Below are positions 1-8,792 of a stretch of DNA of 64,000 nucleotides, one piece after another. A program made the translations under genes and the position numbers. The stretch is from Streptomyces sp. CBMA152 (lineage in GTDB: Bacteria > Actinomycetota > Actinomycetes > Streptomycetales > Streptomycetaceae): the NCBI RefSeq assembly GCF_014596475.1, contig NZ_MECJ01000011.1, forward strand, positions 62,001 through 126,000. Reading direction: 5' to 3'. Numbering within the stretch: position 1 is the stretch's first letter; every line of letters begins with the position of its first letter. The notes below the pieces were generated by a model. It saw nothing but the letters and a program-made list of their open reading frames with translations, did no database searches and was not told the origin of the DNA.

Positions 1-620
1 GGCTCCGCGCGGTCCTTGAACCGTACGAAGTGCAGACAGGCGGCCGACACCCCGAAGCTCACCGCGTCGACGGCGACGGCCGCCGCCGGGCCCAGCCAGG
101 CCGCCACCACACCCGCGAGCAGCGGCCCGACGACCCCGGCCGCGGCGGCCGTCGCGTTCAGCCTCCCGTTGGCCTCCGTGATGCGGTCGCCCGGCACGAG
201 CGCCCGTACGGCGGTGACATACGTGACGGAGAACAGCATTCCGACGGCCTCGGCCAGCGGAAGGACCACGTACAGCAGCCAGATCTGCGGGCCGAGCGCC
301 CACGCCAGCGGTATCAGCGCGTACAGCACCAGACGGACCAGATCACACACGATCAGGAGCTTCCTGCGGTCCAGCCGGTCGACCACGACCCCGGCGAACA
401 CCCCCGCGCCGACCGCGGCCGCGCCCGCCGCGCCGGTCAGCAGACCCATCTGCGCGACCGAACCCGTCGCGTGCAGCACCAGCAGCGGCAGAGCGATCAG
501 AGCGAACGAGTCACCGACGACGGAAAGCGTCTGCGCGGCCCAGAAGACGCCGAAGTCACGGTCGCGCCACAGCGAACGCGAGCAGGCCGACGGGGGCTCG
601 TCACCGGGGAGTTGAGGCAT
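1..620 (-). CDS. MFS transporter, N-terminal part (runs off the window)
   Basis: Reading the minus strand from the ATG at 618-620 gives a continuous frame to the window edge beginning MPQLPGDEPP. It shows the start of a 12-helix major facilitator: a first helix (FWAAQTLSVVGDSFALIALP), a second helix, and then the signature loop VVDRLDRRKLL, equivalent to the GxLaDRxxRR loop between helices 2 and 3. About 206 residues are present and the C-terminal half lies outside. It resembles the EntS-like MFS_3 exporters. The substrate is unknown. The family and frame are secure; the function is inferred only from family. Confidence 0.85.
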   Translation of the reverse strand, partial: MPQLPGDEPPSACSRSLWRDRDFGVFWAAQTLSVVGDSFALIALPLLVLHATGSVAQMGLLTGAAGAAAVGAGVFAGVVVDRLDRRKLLIVCDLVRLVLYALIPLAWALGPQIWLLYVVLPLAEAVGMLFSVTYVTAVRALVPGDRITEANGRLNATAAAAGVVGPLLAGVVAAWLGPAAAVAVDAVSFGVSAACLHFVRFKDRAE

Positions 621-790
621 TCGGGGAGGGTAATACGCGACGTGCGCGAAGTCCCGGCATTTTCCCCCGCCGACGACTGTCGTGGATCCGAAGTCGCTCG
701 GTGGGGCCGGGGCGTTGTCAGACCCGTGTGCGAGCGTGGGGGTATCGGGACTCGTACGGAGCCCTTCGGATCACTGTTGGAGGGGGCACG

Positions 791-1747
791 GTGACAGTGC
801 AGGATGACGGCTGGACCGGTATGGGCTGGGACTGGACGAACCACGACGACATCCGTCAGCGCCTCGACCAGGGCGCCGACCCGGAGGCATGGAGCGGGGG
901 GCGGCCCCTGCACCGTGCGGCGGTGCTCGGCTCTGCGGAGGTTGTCGGGGAGCTGGCCCGGCGGGTGGCGGACGTGGACGCGCTGGAGAACGGCGTAACG
1001 GCGTTGTGGGAGGCCGTCGTTGCCAGGCAGCCGGACAACGCACGGGCCCTTGTCGCCGCCGGGGCCGATCCGTGGCGACCGTCGATCGCGGGCTGGTCGC
1101 CGGGGCGGCTGAGCCTGGCCGGGCCGACGCCAAGGCTGTTCACCGTGCCGGCCGGTGAGCGCCTGACCGATACGGAGCGCGCGGCGGCCGAGGAGGCCGC
1201 GCGGCTCATCGGCGCACTGGGCAGCTTCTACTACGAGGGCACGGGTCTGGCCTGTGTGGCCGGGATCGACGCGGCCGAAGCGATACGCCGCCTGGAGGCG
1301 ACGCCGGCGCAGGACGAGGTTGTCGACGAGGTGTTGGAGGATCCGTACGCGTACGAGATGGACGAGATCCTGCCGATCGTCGGTGTGACGTCCGTGCCGG
1401 GTGGCTGTGTCGTGACCCAGCCGTGGGGGTACGCGCCGCAGATGCCGGGCGTGCTGACCCGGCTGTCCGCCGGGACCGTCTGCTACGGCCTGTACGCCAA
1501 CCCCAAGAGCGGCAACCAGGGCAGCATCGCCCGCGACGGGTCCATAGACGGCTGGGATCTGCACCCGGGCGGTGGTCCCGATGTGGGCGACTCCCGCGAG
1601 GCGGTCCTTGCCTCCTACCTCTACCAGTACAACGCGGTGGCCTTCTCATGCTCCTTCGCAGGGCTGCGCCTGACCGATGCCCGCGCGGTCATCGGACCGC
1701 CCGATCTGTGGGTCCAGCTGCCACCCCACGACTACTGGAGCCACTGA
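791..1747 (+). CDS. ankyrin-repeat protein
   Basis: A 318-residue cytoplasmic protein. I chose the GTG at 791 because a GGAGGGGG ribosome binding site sits just before it; the frame stays open upstream but without signal. Residues about 15-90 contain two to three ankyrin-like units (GRPLHRAAVLGSAEVVGELA, then NGVTALWEAVVARQPDNARALVAAGAD). The C-terminal 200 residues form a separate domain I do not recognise, rich in Gly and Tyr (LYANPKSGNQGSIARDGSID). Ankyrin repeats mediate protein contacts; no partner is evident. The last 59 bp overlap the convergent TetR gene. Confidence 0.8.
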   Translation: MTVQDDGWTGMGWDWTNHDDIRQRLDQGADPEAWSGGRPLHRAAVLGSAEVVGELARRVADVDALENGVTALWEAVVARQPDNARALVAAGADPWRPSIAGWSPGRLSLAGPTPRLFTVPAGERLTDTERAAAEEAARLIGALGSFYYEGTGLACVAGIDAAEAIRRLEATPAQDEVVDEVLEDPYAYEMDEILPIVGVTSVPGGCVVTQPWGYAPQMPGVLTRLSAGTVCYGLYANPKSGNQGSIARDGSIDGWDLHPGGGPDVGDSREAVLASYLYQYNAVAFSCSFAGLRLTDARAVIGPPDLWVQLPPHDYWSH

Positions 1748-2366
1748 CCGGCGAGTGGCGGGCGACGGCGCCCCAGCCGCTCTCCAGGAGGTCGAAGACA
1801 CGCGTGACGGCCTGGCGGGGATCCGCGCAGCCGCGAGCGGCACGGGGCGCCTCCAGGGCGAAGTGGGCCAGGGCGGCGCAGATCGGGTCGTCGGCCGGAA
1901 GTCCGCTCTCCTCGGCGATCACACGCGCGAGGGCGTTTTCATGGCGCAGCCACATGCCCTGGGCGTAGTCACGCAGGGCAGGGGTGCTGTCCACGAGTTC
2001 CGTGAACGCGCTGAAGTCGGCGTCGCTGTCCACGGCTGCGATGCGGTGGCGCAAGGCGTGTTCGCGCAGGGCCGCCGGGATCGACTGGCCTGCGGGTCGA
2101 TCGACCACGGCGGCGAGCAGGCGGGCTTCCTGGTGGGCGTCTTCGTCGAAGACGAGGGCTTCTTTGACCGGGAAGTGCTTGAACAGGGTCGTGGTGGACA
2201 CATCAGCGGCGTCCGCGATCTCGCGGATGCCGACCTGCTCGTATCCGCGCTCAAGGAAGAGCCGCAGAGCGGCCTCGGCCAGGGCTCGGCGGGTGGCGGC
2301 CTTCTTGCGTTCGCGACGGCCCTCCGGGGCCTTCCCCGCGGCGGCGGTCGTGGTGGTCTCGCTCAT
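1689..2366 (-). CDS. TetR family regulator of the adjacent monooxygenase
   Basis: A 225-residue one-component repressor. The N-terminal helix-turn-helix runs from about residue 17 (RRERKKAATRRALAEAALRL) through the recognition part VSTTTLFKHFPVKEAL. The C-terminal ligand-binding half is typical in size. I chose the ATG at 2364-2366 because upstream extension would run through the operator and into the divergent gene. It is divergent from the Tet(X)-like monooxygenase, and the palindrome at 2392-2410 lies between them, so it probably represses that gene and itself until a substrate binds. The C-terminal tail overlaps the convergent ankyrin gene. Confidence 0.88.
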   Translation of the reverse strand: MSETTTTAAAGKAPEGRRERKKAATRRALAEAALRLFLERGYEQVGIREIADAADVSTTTLFKHFPVKEALVFDEDAHQEARLLAAVVDRPAGQSIPAALREHALRHRIAAVDSDADFSAFTELVDSTPALRDYAQGMWLRHENALARVIAEESGLPADDPICAALAHFALEAPRAARGCADPRQAVTRVFDLLESGWGAVARHSPVSGSSSRGVAAGPTDRAVR

Positions 2367-2391
2367 ACAAGGACCGTACACCCTTGGGTTG

Positions 2392-2410
2392 CTCAACTTC
2401 AAAAGTTGAG
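2392..2410. promoter_or_regulatory. TetR operator (palindrome CTCAACTT-CAA-AAGTTGAG)
   Basis: A perfect 8-bp inverted repeat with a 3-bp spacer, 25 bp upstream of the TetR start and about 105 bp upstream of the monooxygenase start. It is AT-richer than its surroundings, and the spacing is typical of a TetR operator. The regulator assignment is by position. Confidence 0.75.
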
Positions 2411-2514
2411 TCGTTGCACTTATTGAGCCGGTGTGCTCTTCTGGAATGGCGGCAGCCCGGCACAGTCCGGCCCTTCCGCGTCCTCTCCCTCTGCCCCGAA
2501 AGGCTCGATCAGCC

Positions 2515-3657
2515 ATGCCCACTCCCCGCATCGCGATCATCGGCGCCGGCCCCGGCGGTCTGACCTGCGCCCGCATCCTCCAGCAGCACGGCATCACCGC
2601 GGCCGTCTACGACCTGGACGCCTCCCGTAGCGTGCGCAACCAGGGCGGCACCCTCGACATGCACCCCGACTCCGGCCAGCACGCCCTGCGCGAGGCCGGC
2701 CTCTGGCACGACTTCCTCGCGCAGGCCCGCCCCGAAGGTCAGCAGATGCGCCTGGTCAGCCGCGACGGCCGCATCCTGTTCGACGCGATGCCCCCGGAGG
2801 CCGACACCACCGAGGGCAACCCCGAGATCGACCGCGGACAGCTCCGCGACCTCCTCCTCGACTCCCTCAAGCCCGACACCGTGCGCTGGGGGCACAAGCT
2901 CACCCGCGCCGAACCCCTCGGCGACGGCACCCACCGCCTGCACTTCGCCGACGGCAGCACCACCGACGTCGACCTCGTCGTCGGAGCGGACGGCGCCTGG
3001 TCCAAGGTCCGCCCCCTGCTCTCCGACGCGACCCCCCGCTACACCGGCGTCACCTTCGTCGAGACCGGCCTCGACGACGCGGACGCCCGCCACCCCCGCC
3101 TGGCCGAACTCACCGGCAACGGCACGATGATGGCGCTCGACGACAACCAGGGCTTCGTCGCCCAGCGCAACAGCGGCGGCCACATCCGCATCTACATCGG
3201 CATGCGCACCGCACAGGACTGGCACGAGCAGGCGGGTCTCGCCCTGACCGACACCGCCGCGGTCCGCGAGGCACTCCTCAAGAAGTTCACCGGCTGGAGC
3301 CCCGACCTGCTGGGCTTCATCACGGACACCGACACCGGCTACACCAACCGGCCCCTGTTCGCCCTGCCCGTCCCCCACACCTGGACCCACACCCCCGGCG
3401 TCACCCTCCTCGGCGACGCCGCCCACCTCATGTCCCCCTTCTCCGGCATGGGCGCCAACCTGGCCATGCTCGACGGCGCCGACCTCGCCTACACCCTCAT
3501 CGAAGCCCCCACCGTCGACGACGCCCTCCGCGCCTACGAAACCGTCATGCTGCCCCGCTCCGCCGAGGCAGCCGAAGGAGCCGCGGAAGGCATCAACGGC
3601 GCCTTCTCCCCCGACAGCGCCACCCAGACCCTCGCCCACATGACCCAGCGCCACTGA
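2515..3657 (+). CDS. FAD-dependent monooxygenase, Tet(X)-like
   Basis: A 380-residue class A flavoprotein hydroxylase. It has an N-terminal Rossmann fold IAIIGAGPGGLTCARIL, a middle DLVVGADGAWSKVR segment (the DG motif), and a C-terminal GDAAHLMSPFSGMGANLAM FAD-ribityl motif. The segments GGTLDMHPDSGQ, NPEIDRGQLRDLLLDSL and GDAAHLMSPFSG closely follow Tet(X) tetracycline destructases, and the length matches that family (about 380). The ATG at 2515 follows from the Rossmann fold position. It is expected to use NADPH and O2 to hydroxylate an aromatic or polyketide substrate. Tetracycline itself is only one possibility, since many Streptomyces relatives act on other compounds. It is divergent from a TetR gene with a palindromic operator between. 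Confidence 0.88.
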   Translation: MPTPRIAIIGAGPGGLTCARILQQHGITAAVYDLDASRSVRNQGGTLDMHPDSGQHALREAGLWHDFLAQARPEGQQMRLVSRDGRILFDAMPPEADTTEGNPEIDRGQLRDLLLDSLKPDTVRWGHKLTRAEPLGDGTHRLHFADGSTTDVDLVVGADGAWSKVRPLLSDATPRYTGVTFVETGLDDADARHPRLAELTGNGTMMALDDNQGFVAQRNSGGHIRIYIGMRTAQDWHEQAGLALTDTAAVREALLKKFTGWSPDLLGFITDTDTGYTNRPLFALPVPHTWTHTPGVTLLGDAAHLMSPFSGMGANLAMLDGADLAYTLIEAPTVDDALRAYETVMLPRSAEAAEGAAEGINGAFSPDSATQTLAHMTQRH

Positions 3658-3693
3658 GAAGTCGCCTACGCAGGGGCGCCGTTGGGTTCTCGT

Positions 3694-3721
3694 GCGGGGC
3701 GGGTACTCCTCCCCCGCCCGC
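3694..3721. terminator. bidirectional terminator-like hairpin
   Basis: GCGGG-(G)-CGGG can pair with CCCGCCCGC around an 8-9 nt loop (one bulged G). It sits between two convergent genes, the monooxygenase and the isochorismatase-like hydrolase. There is no U tract, as is common in Streptomyces. Confidence 0.45.
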
Positions 3722-3776
3722 GCATCCGACGCTTTGCGTGGGCGCGGCATCAAAGACGGCCAGGCATGACACGGGC

Positions 3777-4364
3777 TCAGGGGCGGGCGGCCGCGACCAG
3801 GGCGTCGGTCGTCACCACCCGGGCGAAGCCCCCGCCGTGCAGCGAGACGGCACTCGCCCTGGCCAGTTCGTCGGCGGTCAGGCGCCAGCCGTTCGGGCCG
3901 GTCAGGTCGAAGGTGTGGGTGGCGTCGAGGGCGACCAGCACGTCGTACCCCAGGTTGCCGCCCATACGAGCCGTGGTCTCCACGCACATGTTGGTCTGGA
4001 TGCCCGTCAGCACGACCTGGGTGATGCCTGCCGCCTTGAGCCAGTCGCCAAGGTCGGGGGTGCCGTAGAACGCCGAGTTCACGGACTTGGTGACGAGCAG
4101 CTCCGGCGCGCTGCCCTTGCCACGCCGCTCCTCGACGTATTCCTTGAAGGCGTTGCCCTCGTATCCGGGCCGCAGCGGCGAGCCGGGCTCGACGGAGTCG
4201 TGGCGTACGAAGACGACGGGCCGGCCGGTGTCCTGCCAGGACGCGATCAGGGATGCGATGTTCTCGTCGGCGGCCGGGTTGTTGCGCGGGCCCCAGAACT
4301 CCGACTCGTCGAAGCCCTTCTGCACGTCCACCACTACCAACGCCGCGTTCTGTGTGATCTCCAT
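3777..4364 (-). CDS. isochorismatase-family cysteine hydrolase
   Basis: A 195-residue single-domain hydrolase of the isochorismatase/nicotinamidase fold. The catalytic triad is visible: Asp13 in VVVDVQKGF, Lys93 in LVTKSVNSAF and Cys127 in IQTNMCVETTAR, the last following the usual cis-peptide region. The substrate is probably a small amide or related compound. It starts 74 bp from the divergent GlxA-type regulator, which probably controls it; such regulators often pair with hydrolases of this fold. Confidence 0.87.
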   Translation of the reverse strand: MEITQNAALVVVDVQKGFDESEFWGPRNNPAADENIASLIASWQDTGRPVVFVRHDSVEPGSPLRPGYEGNAFKEYVEERRGKGSAPELLVTKSVNSAFYGTPDLGDWLKAAGITQVVLTGIQTNMCVETTARMGGNLGYDVLVALDATHTFDLTGPNGWRLTADELARASAVSLHGGGFARVVTTDALVAAARP

Positions 4365-4438
4365 ACCTACGATCCTGCCGCCCCGCGGGTCCGGCTCACA
4401 GGAGACGGAAAGACAGCGATCGATGATTTACTGCCAGC

Positions 4439-5422
4439 ATGACCCGACCGGCACCGGCCCATCGCATCGCCCTGCTCGCCTTCCCCGGCATCCGGGCCTT
4501 CGACGTCTCGGTGATCACCGAGGTGTGGGGTGCGGACCGCACCGACCGCGGGGTGCCCGCGTTCGAGCTGCGCCGGGTTGCCGTCGGCCCCGATCCAGTG
4601 CCGATGCGTGGCGGGCTCGCGCTCACCCCGGACCGCACCCTCGCCTGGTTGCCCCGTGCCGAGCTGATCCTGGTGCCGGGTCTGGACGACCACGTCACCC
4701 CGGCGCCCGAGCCGATGCTCGCGGCGCTGCGCCGCGCCCACGCCCGGGGCACCACCATCGCCGCGCTGTGCGGCGGCGCGTTCGCCCTCGCGCAGGCGGG
4801 GCTCCTTGACGGCCGCCGGGCGCTGACCCACTGGGCGCTGGCCGACCTGCTGCGCGCCGGGCACCCACGGGTGCGGGTCGAGGCGGACGCCCTGTTCGTG
4901 GAGGACGGCAATCTGTGGACATCAGCCGGCACCGCCGCCGGCATCGACCTGTGTCTGCACCTGGTGCGCACCGCACACGGCGCGGAGGCGGCCGCGGCGA
5001 TCGCCCGCTCCATGGTCACCGCACCGTTCCGGACCGGCACCCAGGCCCAGTTCATCGAGCATCCGACCCCACACGCCGACCGCGATCTGGACGCGCTGGC
5101 CGAGGTGCGCGCCTTTGCCCTGGCGCACCTGCACGAGCCGCTCACCGTGGCCGCGCTCGCCGCCCGCGCCGGAATGTCCCCGCGCTCGTTCGCCCGGCAC
5201 TTCGCGTCGGCCACCGGGACCACCCCGCTGCGCTGGCTGCTCGGCCACCGCATCGCGGCGGCGCAGAAGCTCCTCGAACGGACCGACCTCCCCATGCCGG
5301 AGATCGCCCGCCGGTCCGGTTTCGGCAGCGAGGTCACCATGCGCCAGCACTTCGCGTCGCACCTCGCCACCAGCCCACACGCCTACCGGACGTCGTTCGC
5401 CGCACCGGGCACGCGCGGCTGA
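4439..5422 (+). CDS. GlxA-type AraC family transcriptional regulator
   Basis: A 327-residue regulator with two domains. Residues about 8-190 form a DJ-1/PfpI-like glutamine-amidotransferase fold (ELILVPGLDDH, then the nucleophile-elbow-like AALCGGAFALAQAGLLDGRRA). Residues about 225-320 form an AraC double helix-turn-helix (LTVAALAARAGMSPRSFARH and MPEIARRSGFGSEVTMRQHF). In this family the amidotransferase-like domain is usually a sensor. It is divergent from the isochorismatase-like hydrolase at 3777-4364, its likely target. Confidence 0.88.
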   Translation: MTRPAPAHRIALLAFPGIRAFDVSVITEVWGADRTDRGVPAFELRRVAVGPDPVPMRGGLALTPDRTLAWLPRAELILVPGLDDHVTPAPEPMLAALRRAHARGTTIAALCGGAFALAQAGLLDGRRALTHWALADLLRAGHPRVRVEADALFVEDGNLWTSAGTAAGIDLCLHLVRTAHGAEAAAAIARSMVTAPFRTGTQAQFIEHPTPHADRDLDALAEVRAFALAHLHEPLTVAALAARAGMSPRSFARHFASATGTTPLRWLLGHRIAAAQKLLERTDLPMPEIARRSGFGSEVTMRQHFASHLATSPHAYRTSFAAPGTRG

Positions 5423-5638
5423 GATCCGTATCGCTCGGGATGGTGGGGGCGCGCGGCTTGACCGGTAAGGCCCTCCGCTTCTTCCCCCGGGTGCTTGCAC
5501 CCTTTCCTGCAGGGCCGCAGAGAAGGGGGGTCGCCTCGTGCGCATCGCCGAAACCAGGAACAAGTCAATTGTTTCCCGGCATCGATCCCTGAGCGAGCTG
5601 CCGATGTTCGGTGACTACGTCCCCGAGGAGCGCTGAGA

Positions 5639-6664
5639 ATGAGTACCTATCGAGTGGTGCAAGTGGCCGCCGCGAACGGCCCGTTCGAGCTCACCGAAGG
5701 GGAGGTGGTGCAGCCTGGTTTCGGCCAGGTCAGGATCGCGGTGGAGGCGTGCGGTGTCTGCCACACCGACGCCCTGTTCGTGAGCGGCGCGATTCCGGGC
5801 ATATCGTTCCCCGAAGTACCGGGGCACGAGATCGCGGGCCACATCGAGGAGTTGGGCGAAGGCGCGCGGGACCAGGGCTGGCAGGTCGGCGACCGGGTCG
5901 CGGTCGGCTGGTTCGGAGGCAGCTGCGGACACTGCAGGCCGTGCCGGGAAGGCGACTTCATCGTCTGCCGAAACCTGAAGGTCCCGGGATGGGCGTACGA
6001 CGGAGGGTTCGGCGAAAAGGTGATCGCGCCGGTCGACGCCCTGGCCCGCATCCCCGACGCGCTCGCGGCGGCCGATGCCGGACCCATGGCCTGCGCGGGC
6101 GTGACCGTCTTCAACGCCCTGCGCCGCAGCGCCGCCCGGCCCGGAGATCTCGTCGCGGTGCTCGGTCTGGGCGGCCTCGGACATCTCGGCGTGCAGTACG
6201 CCACCGCGATGGGATACGAGACCGTGGCGATCGCCCGCGGCCCCGAGAAGGCCGGCTTCGCCAAGCAACTCGGCGCCCACCACTACATCGACAGCACCTC
6301 CGCCACCCCGGTCGCCGAGGCGCTGCAGTCCCTCGGCGGCGCCAGGGCCGTACTGGCCACGGCCGGCAACTCCGACGCCATCACCGCCACCGTGAACGGC
6401 CTGGCCCCGCGCGGGGAACTGGTGGTCATCGGAGCGGACACCACCCCTCTGGACATCAACCCGAACCAGCTGCTCACAGGTCTCCCCGTCATCCGGGGCC
6501 ACGCGAGCGGCACCGCGCAGGACGTGCAGGACACCATGGCCTTCAGTGTCCTGCACAACATCCGCCCCATGACCGAGACAGTGCCACTGGACCGCGCCGA
6601 GGAGGCGTACCGGAAGATGCTGGCCGGCAGGGCCCGCTTCCGGATGGTCCTCACGACCGGCTGA
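5639..6664 (+). CDS. zinc-dependent alcohol dehydrogenase
   Basis: A 341-residue medium-chain dehydrogenase. The catalytic zinc site is CGVCHTD (residues about 38-44) with GHE near 63. The structural zinc site is CGHCRPCREGDFIVC, and the nucleotide-binding motif is GLGGLGHLG near residue 180. It fits the class I NAD(P)-dependent alcohol dehydrogenases of about 340 residues. The ATG at 5639 is preceded by GAGGAG at good spacing. A short frame ending MFGDYVPEER at 5636 lies just upstream and could be a remnant or leader ORF; I did not call it. The substrate is unknown. Confidence 0.9.
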   Translation: MSTYRVVQVAAANGPFELTEGEVVQPGFGQVRIAVEACGVCHTDALFVSGAIPGISFPEVPGHEIAGHIEELGEGARDQGWQVGDRVAVGWFGGSCGHCRPCREGDFIVCRNLKVPGWAYDGGFGEKVIAPVDALARIPDALAAADAGPMACAGVTVFNALRRSAARPGDLVAVLGLGGLGHLGVQYATAMGYETVAIARGPEKAGFAKQLGAHHYIDSTSATPVAEALQSLGGARAVLATAGNSDAITATVNGLAPRGELVVIGADTTPLDINPNQLLTGLPVIRGHASGTAQDVQDTMAFSVLHNIRPMTETVPLDRAEEAYRKMLAGRARFRMVLTTG

Positions 6665-6889
6665 CACCCACTCGTCACCACGGGATGGGCTGCGGGCCCA
6701 GAGGCAGGGCGGGCGGTATCAGACCTTGACCTGGTTCGGTATATGTCTCACACCGTCAGACGCGAAGTGGAACAACCGTCCCCGCTCACTACCGCTGTCC
6801 CCCCACCCTCAGTGAGGCCACCCCCACCAGCGGCCCCGTCACCGGCAAATGCGGCTGCACGGGCGGGCGGGGCACGCTAGAACTGACTC

Positions 6890-7714
6890 ATGGACGACGA
6901 GCAGCGTTTGCCCGGCGGCAGGACAGTGGGAGCGGTGCGCCGCGGTGACGCGGTCCACCGGCCCGTCCAGCCGTGGACGCCCGCCGTGCACGCGCTGCTG
7001 CGCCATCTGGAGGCGGTCGGGTGGGAAGGCGCGCCTCGGGTCCTGGGAATGGACGAGCAAGGGCGTGAGGTCCTGACCCACCTCGACGGCGAGACGGCGG
7101 GCGAGGACCTGCCCTGGCCCGCCTGGGTGTACTCGGACACCGCGCTGGAGGACGTCGGCCGGTGGGCCCGGAGGCTGCACGATGCGACCCGGTCCTTCGT
7201 CCCGCCACCGGATGCGCGCTGGCTCGCCGGGCAGACGTGGCGGCCCGGCCTGGTCATCGGCCACCATGACGCCGCCCCGTGGAACGCGGTCTGGCGCGAC
7301 GGGAGCCTGGCGGGCTTCTTCGACTGGGACACCGCCGGCCCGTCATCGCGTGAGTTCGACCTGGCCTTCATGGCGTTGACGTGGGTTCCCCTGCACGCGC
7401 GCGGGTTTGCCGAGCGGACCGGCTTCACCGCCTTCGAAGACCGCTCCCGACGGCTGCACCTCCTGCTCGACGCGTACGAGTACGAAGGCGACCGCTCGGC
7501 CTTCGGAACCGTGGTCGCCGCGCGGGCCAGGACCAACGCCGAGGTCATCCGCCGCATGGCCGCCGACGGCGACCCGGTCTACGTCGCGCTGGAGCCGGTT
7601 GCCGCCGAGCTGGACCAGGCCGCCCGTGAAGTCGCCGCACTGCCCGCCACCTTCTGGCTGCGCCCGGACCGAGGCTCCAGCACGTTCCATGGACCAGATG
7701 ACGGGCCCGAGTAA
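6890..7714 (+). CDS. aminoglycoside phosphotransferase (APH) family kinase
   Basis: A 274-residue protein with the APH/choline-kinase core. The catalytic loop is VIGHHDAAPWNAVW (Asp127 base, Asn132 metal ligand) and the second metal ligand is Asp145 in GFFDWDTAGP. The N-lobe is short for a true aminoglycoside kinase. Antibiotic resistance is one possibility and small-molecule phosphorylation another. It lies 4 bp from the convergent aldo/keto reductase. The 225-bp region upstream holds no gene. Confidence 0.8.
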   Translation: MDDEQRLPGGRTVGAVRRGDAVHRPVQPWTPAVHALLRHLEAVGWEGAPRVLGMDEQGREVLTHLDGETAGEDLPWPAWVYSDTALEDVGRWARRLHDATRSFVPPPDARWLAGQTWRPGLVIGHHDAAPWNAVWRDGSLAGFFDWDTAGPSSREFDLAFMALTWVPLHARGFAERTGFTAFEDRSRRLHLLLDAYEYEGDRSAFGTVVAARARTNAEVIRRMAADGDPVYVALEPVAAELDQAAREVAALPATFWLRPDRGSSTFHGPDDGPE

Positions 7715-7718
7715 GCGA

Positions 7719-8627
7719 TCAGGATGCGGTGCAGTCGACCGAATCGAGGAGTGCGAGCTCTTCCTCCGTCAGATGCAGGGCGCCCGCCGCCAGGTTGTCG
7801 AGGAGGTGGTCCGGGTTGCCCGTTCCCGGGATGGCCAGGACGTGTTTGCCCTGGTGCAGGGTCCAGGCCAGGCGTATCTGCGAGGGTGACACTCCGTGCG
7901 TACGGGCGACGGTGAGGACCTGCTCGTGCTCGGTGTGGACGGCACCCGCTTCGCGTCCCGCGCCGGCGATGGCGAAGAAGGGCACGAACGCGATGTCGTG
8001 TGCGGCGCATGAGCGGAGCATCTCCGCGCCGCCGCGCGCGTCGATGCCGTAGCGGTTCTGGACACACACCACCGGTGCGATCGCCCGGGCCTGGGCCAGG
8101 TGCGCGGGGCGGGCGTTGGAGAGGCCGAGGTGGCGGACGAGTCCGGCGTCACGCAACTCGGCGAGGGCCCCGAAGTCCTCACTGATCGAGTCCTGGCCCA
8201 TGACCCGCAGGTTGACCACGTCGAGGTGGTCGCGGCCGAGCTGACGCAGGTTCTCCTCCACCTGGCCGCGCAGCTGGTCGGGCCGCGCCCGGTCGGTCCA
8301 CTCGCCGCACGCGTCCCGTACGGGCCCGACCTTGGTGGCGATGACCAGGTCGTCCGCGTACGGGGCCAACGCCGAGTTGATCAGCTCGTTGGCGGAGCGC
8401 AGCCGGGAGAAGTAGAACGCCGCGGTGTCGATGTGATTGACGCCGAGGTCGACCGCCCGGCGCAGTACGGCGATCACCTGGCCGCGATCGCGCGGGGTGC
8501 CCTGGTGGAAGGCGGCGCTGCCGGTCAGGCGCATGGCACCGAAACCGATCCGGTTGACGGTGAGGTCTCCGAGCAACCATGTGCCTGCGGCCCCCGCACG
8601 GACTGTCTCCGACGTCATCTTTTGCAT
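7719..8627 (-). CDS. aldo/keto reductase
   Basis: A 302-residue TIM-barrel NADPH oxidoreductase. Recognisable motifs are GFGAMRLTG near the start, catalytic Asp and Tyr in HIDTAAFYF, and Lys in LVIATKVGP. The usual catalytic His segment reads LDVVNLRVMG, so Arg or Asn occupies the position normally held by His; this is seen in one actinobacterial subgroup. The start is ambiguous: AGGAG lies 3 nt before the ATG at 8627 and 12 nt before a second ATG at 8618. It probably reduces a small aldehyde or ketone. Confidence 0.85.
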   Translation of the reverse strand: MQKMTSETVRAGAAGTWLLGDLTVNRIGFGAMRLTGSAAFHQGTPRDRGQVIAVLRRAVDLGVNHIDTAAFYFSRLRSANELINSALAPYADDLVIATKVGPVRDACGEWTDRARPDQLRGQVEENLRQLGRDHLDVVNLRVMGQDSISEDFGALAELRDAGLVRHLGLSNARPAHLAQARAIAPVVCVQNRYGIDARGGAEMLRSCAAHDIAFVPFFAIAGAGREAGAVHTEHEQVLTVARTHGVSPSQIRLAWTLHQGKHVLAIPGTGNPDHLLDNLAAGALHLTEEELALLDSVDCTAS

Positions 8628-8792
8628 CCACTCCTCTGGAACAACCCTCGCCCCGTGACGGTTTGAAGCGCGGCAGGGGTGGAGTATGCCCAGGTCAGAG
8701 TGGCGACGAGAAGGCATCACGTGGCAGAGGAATGTCACAGTGAAACCGGGAATCCTCGCATGGCACACCGGGTTGTTGATGATGACGCTTCA

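Noticed and set aside
2509..3987. A 492-codon minus-strand frame rich in Gly/Val/Glu
   Set aside because: It is a shadow of the Tet(X)-like gene; the plus strand has the Rossmann and FAD motifs.
5538..5636. A short frame ending MFGDYVPEER before the alcohol dehydrogenase
   Set aside because: Thirty-odd codons with only a GTG start and no clear ribosome binding site; it may be a remnant, but it is not supportable as a gene.
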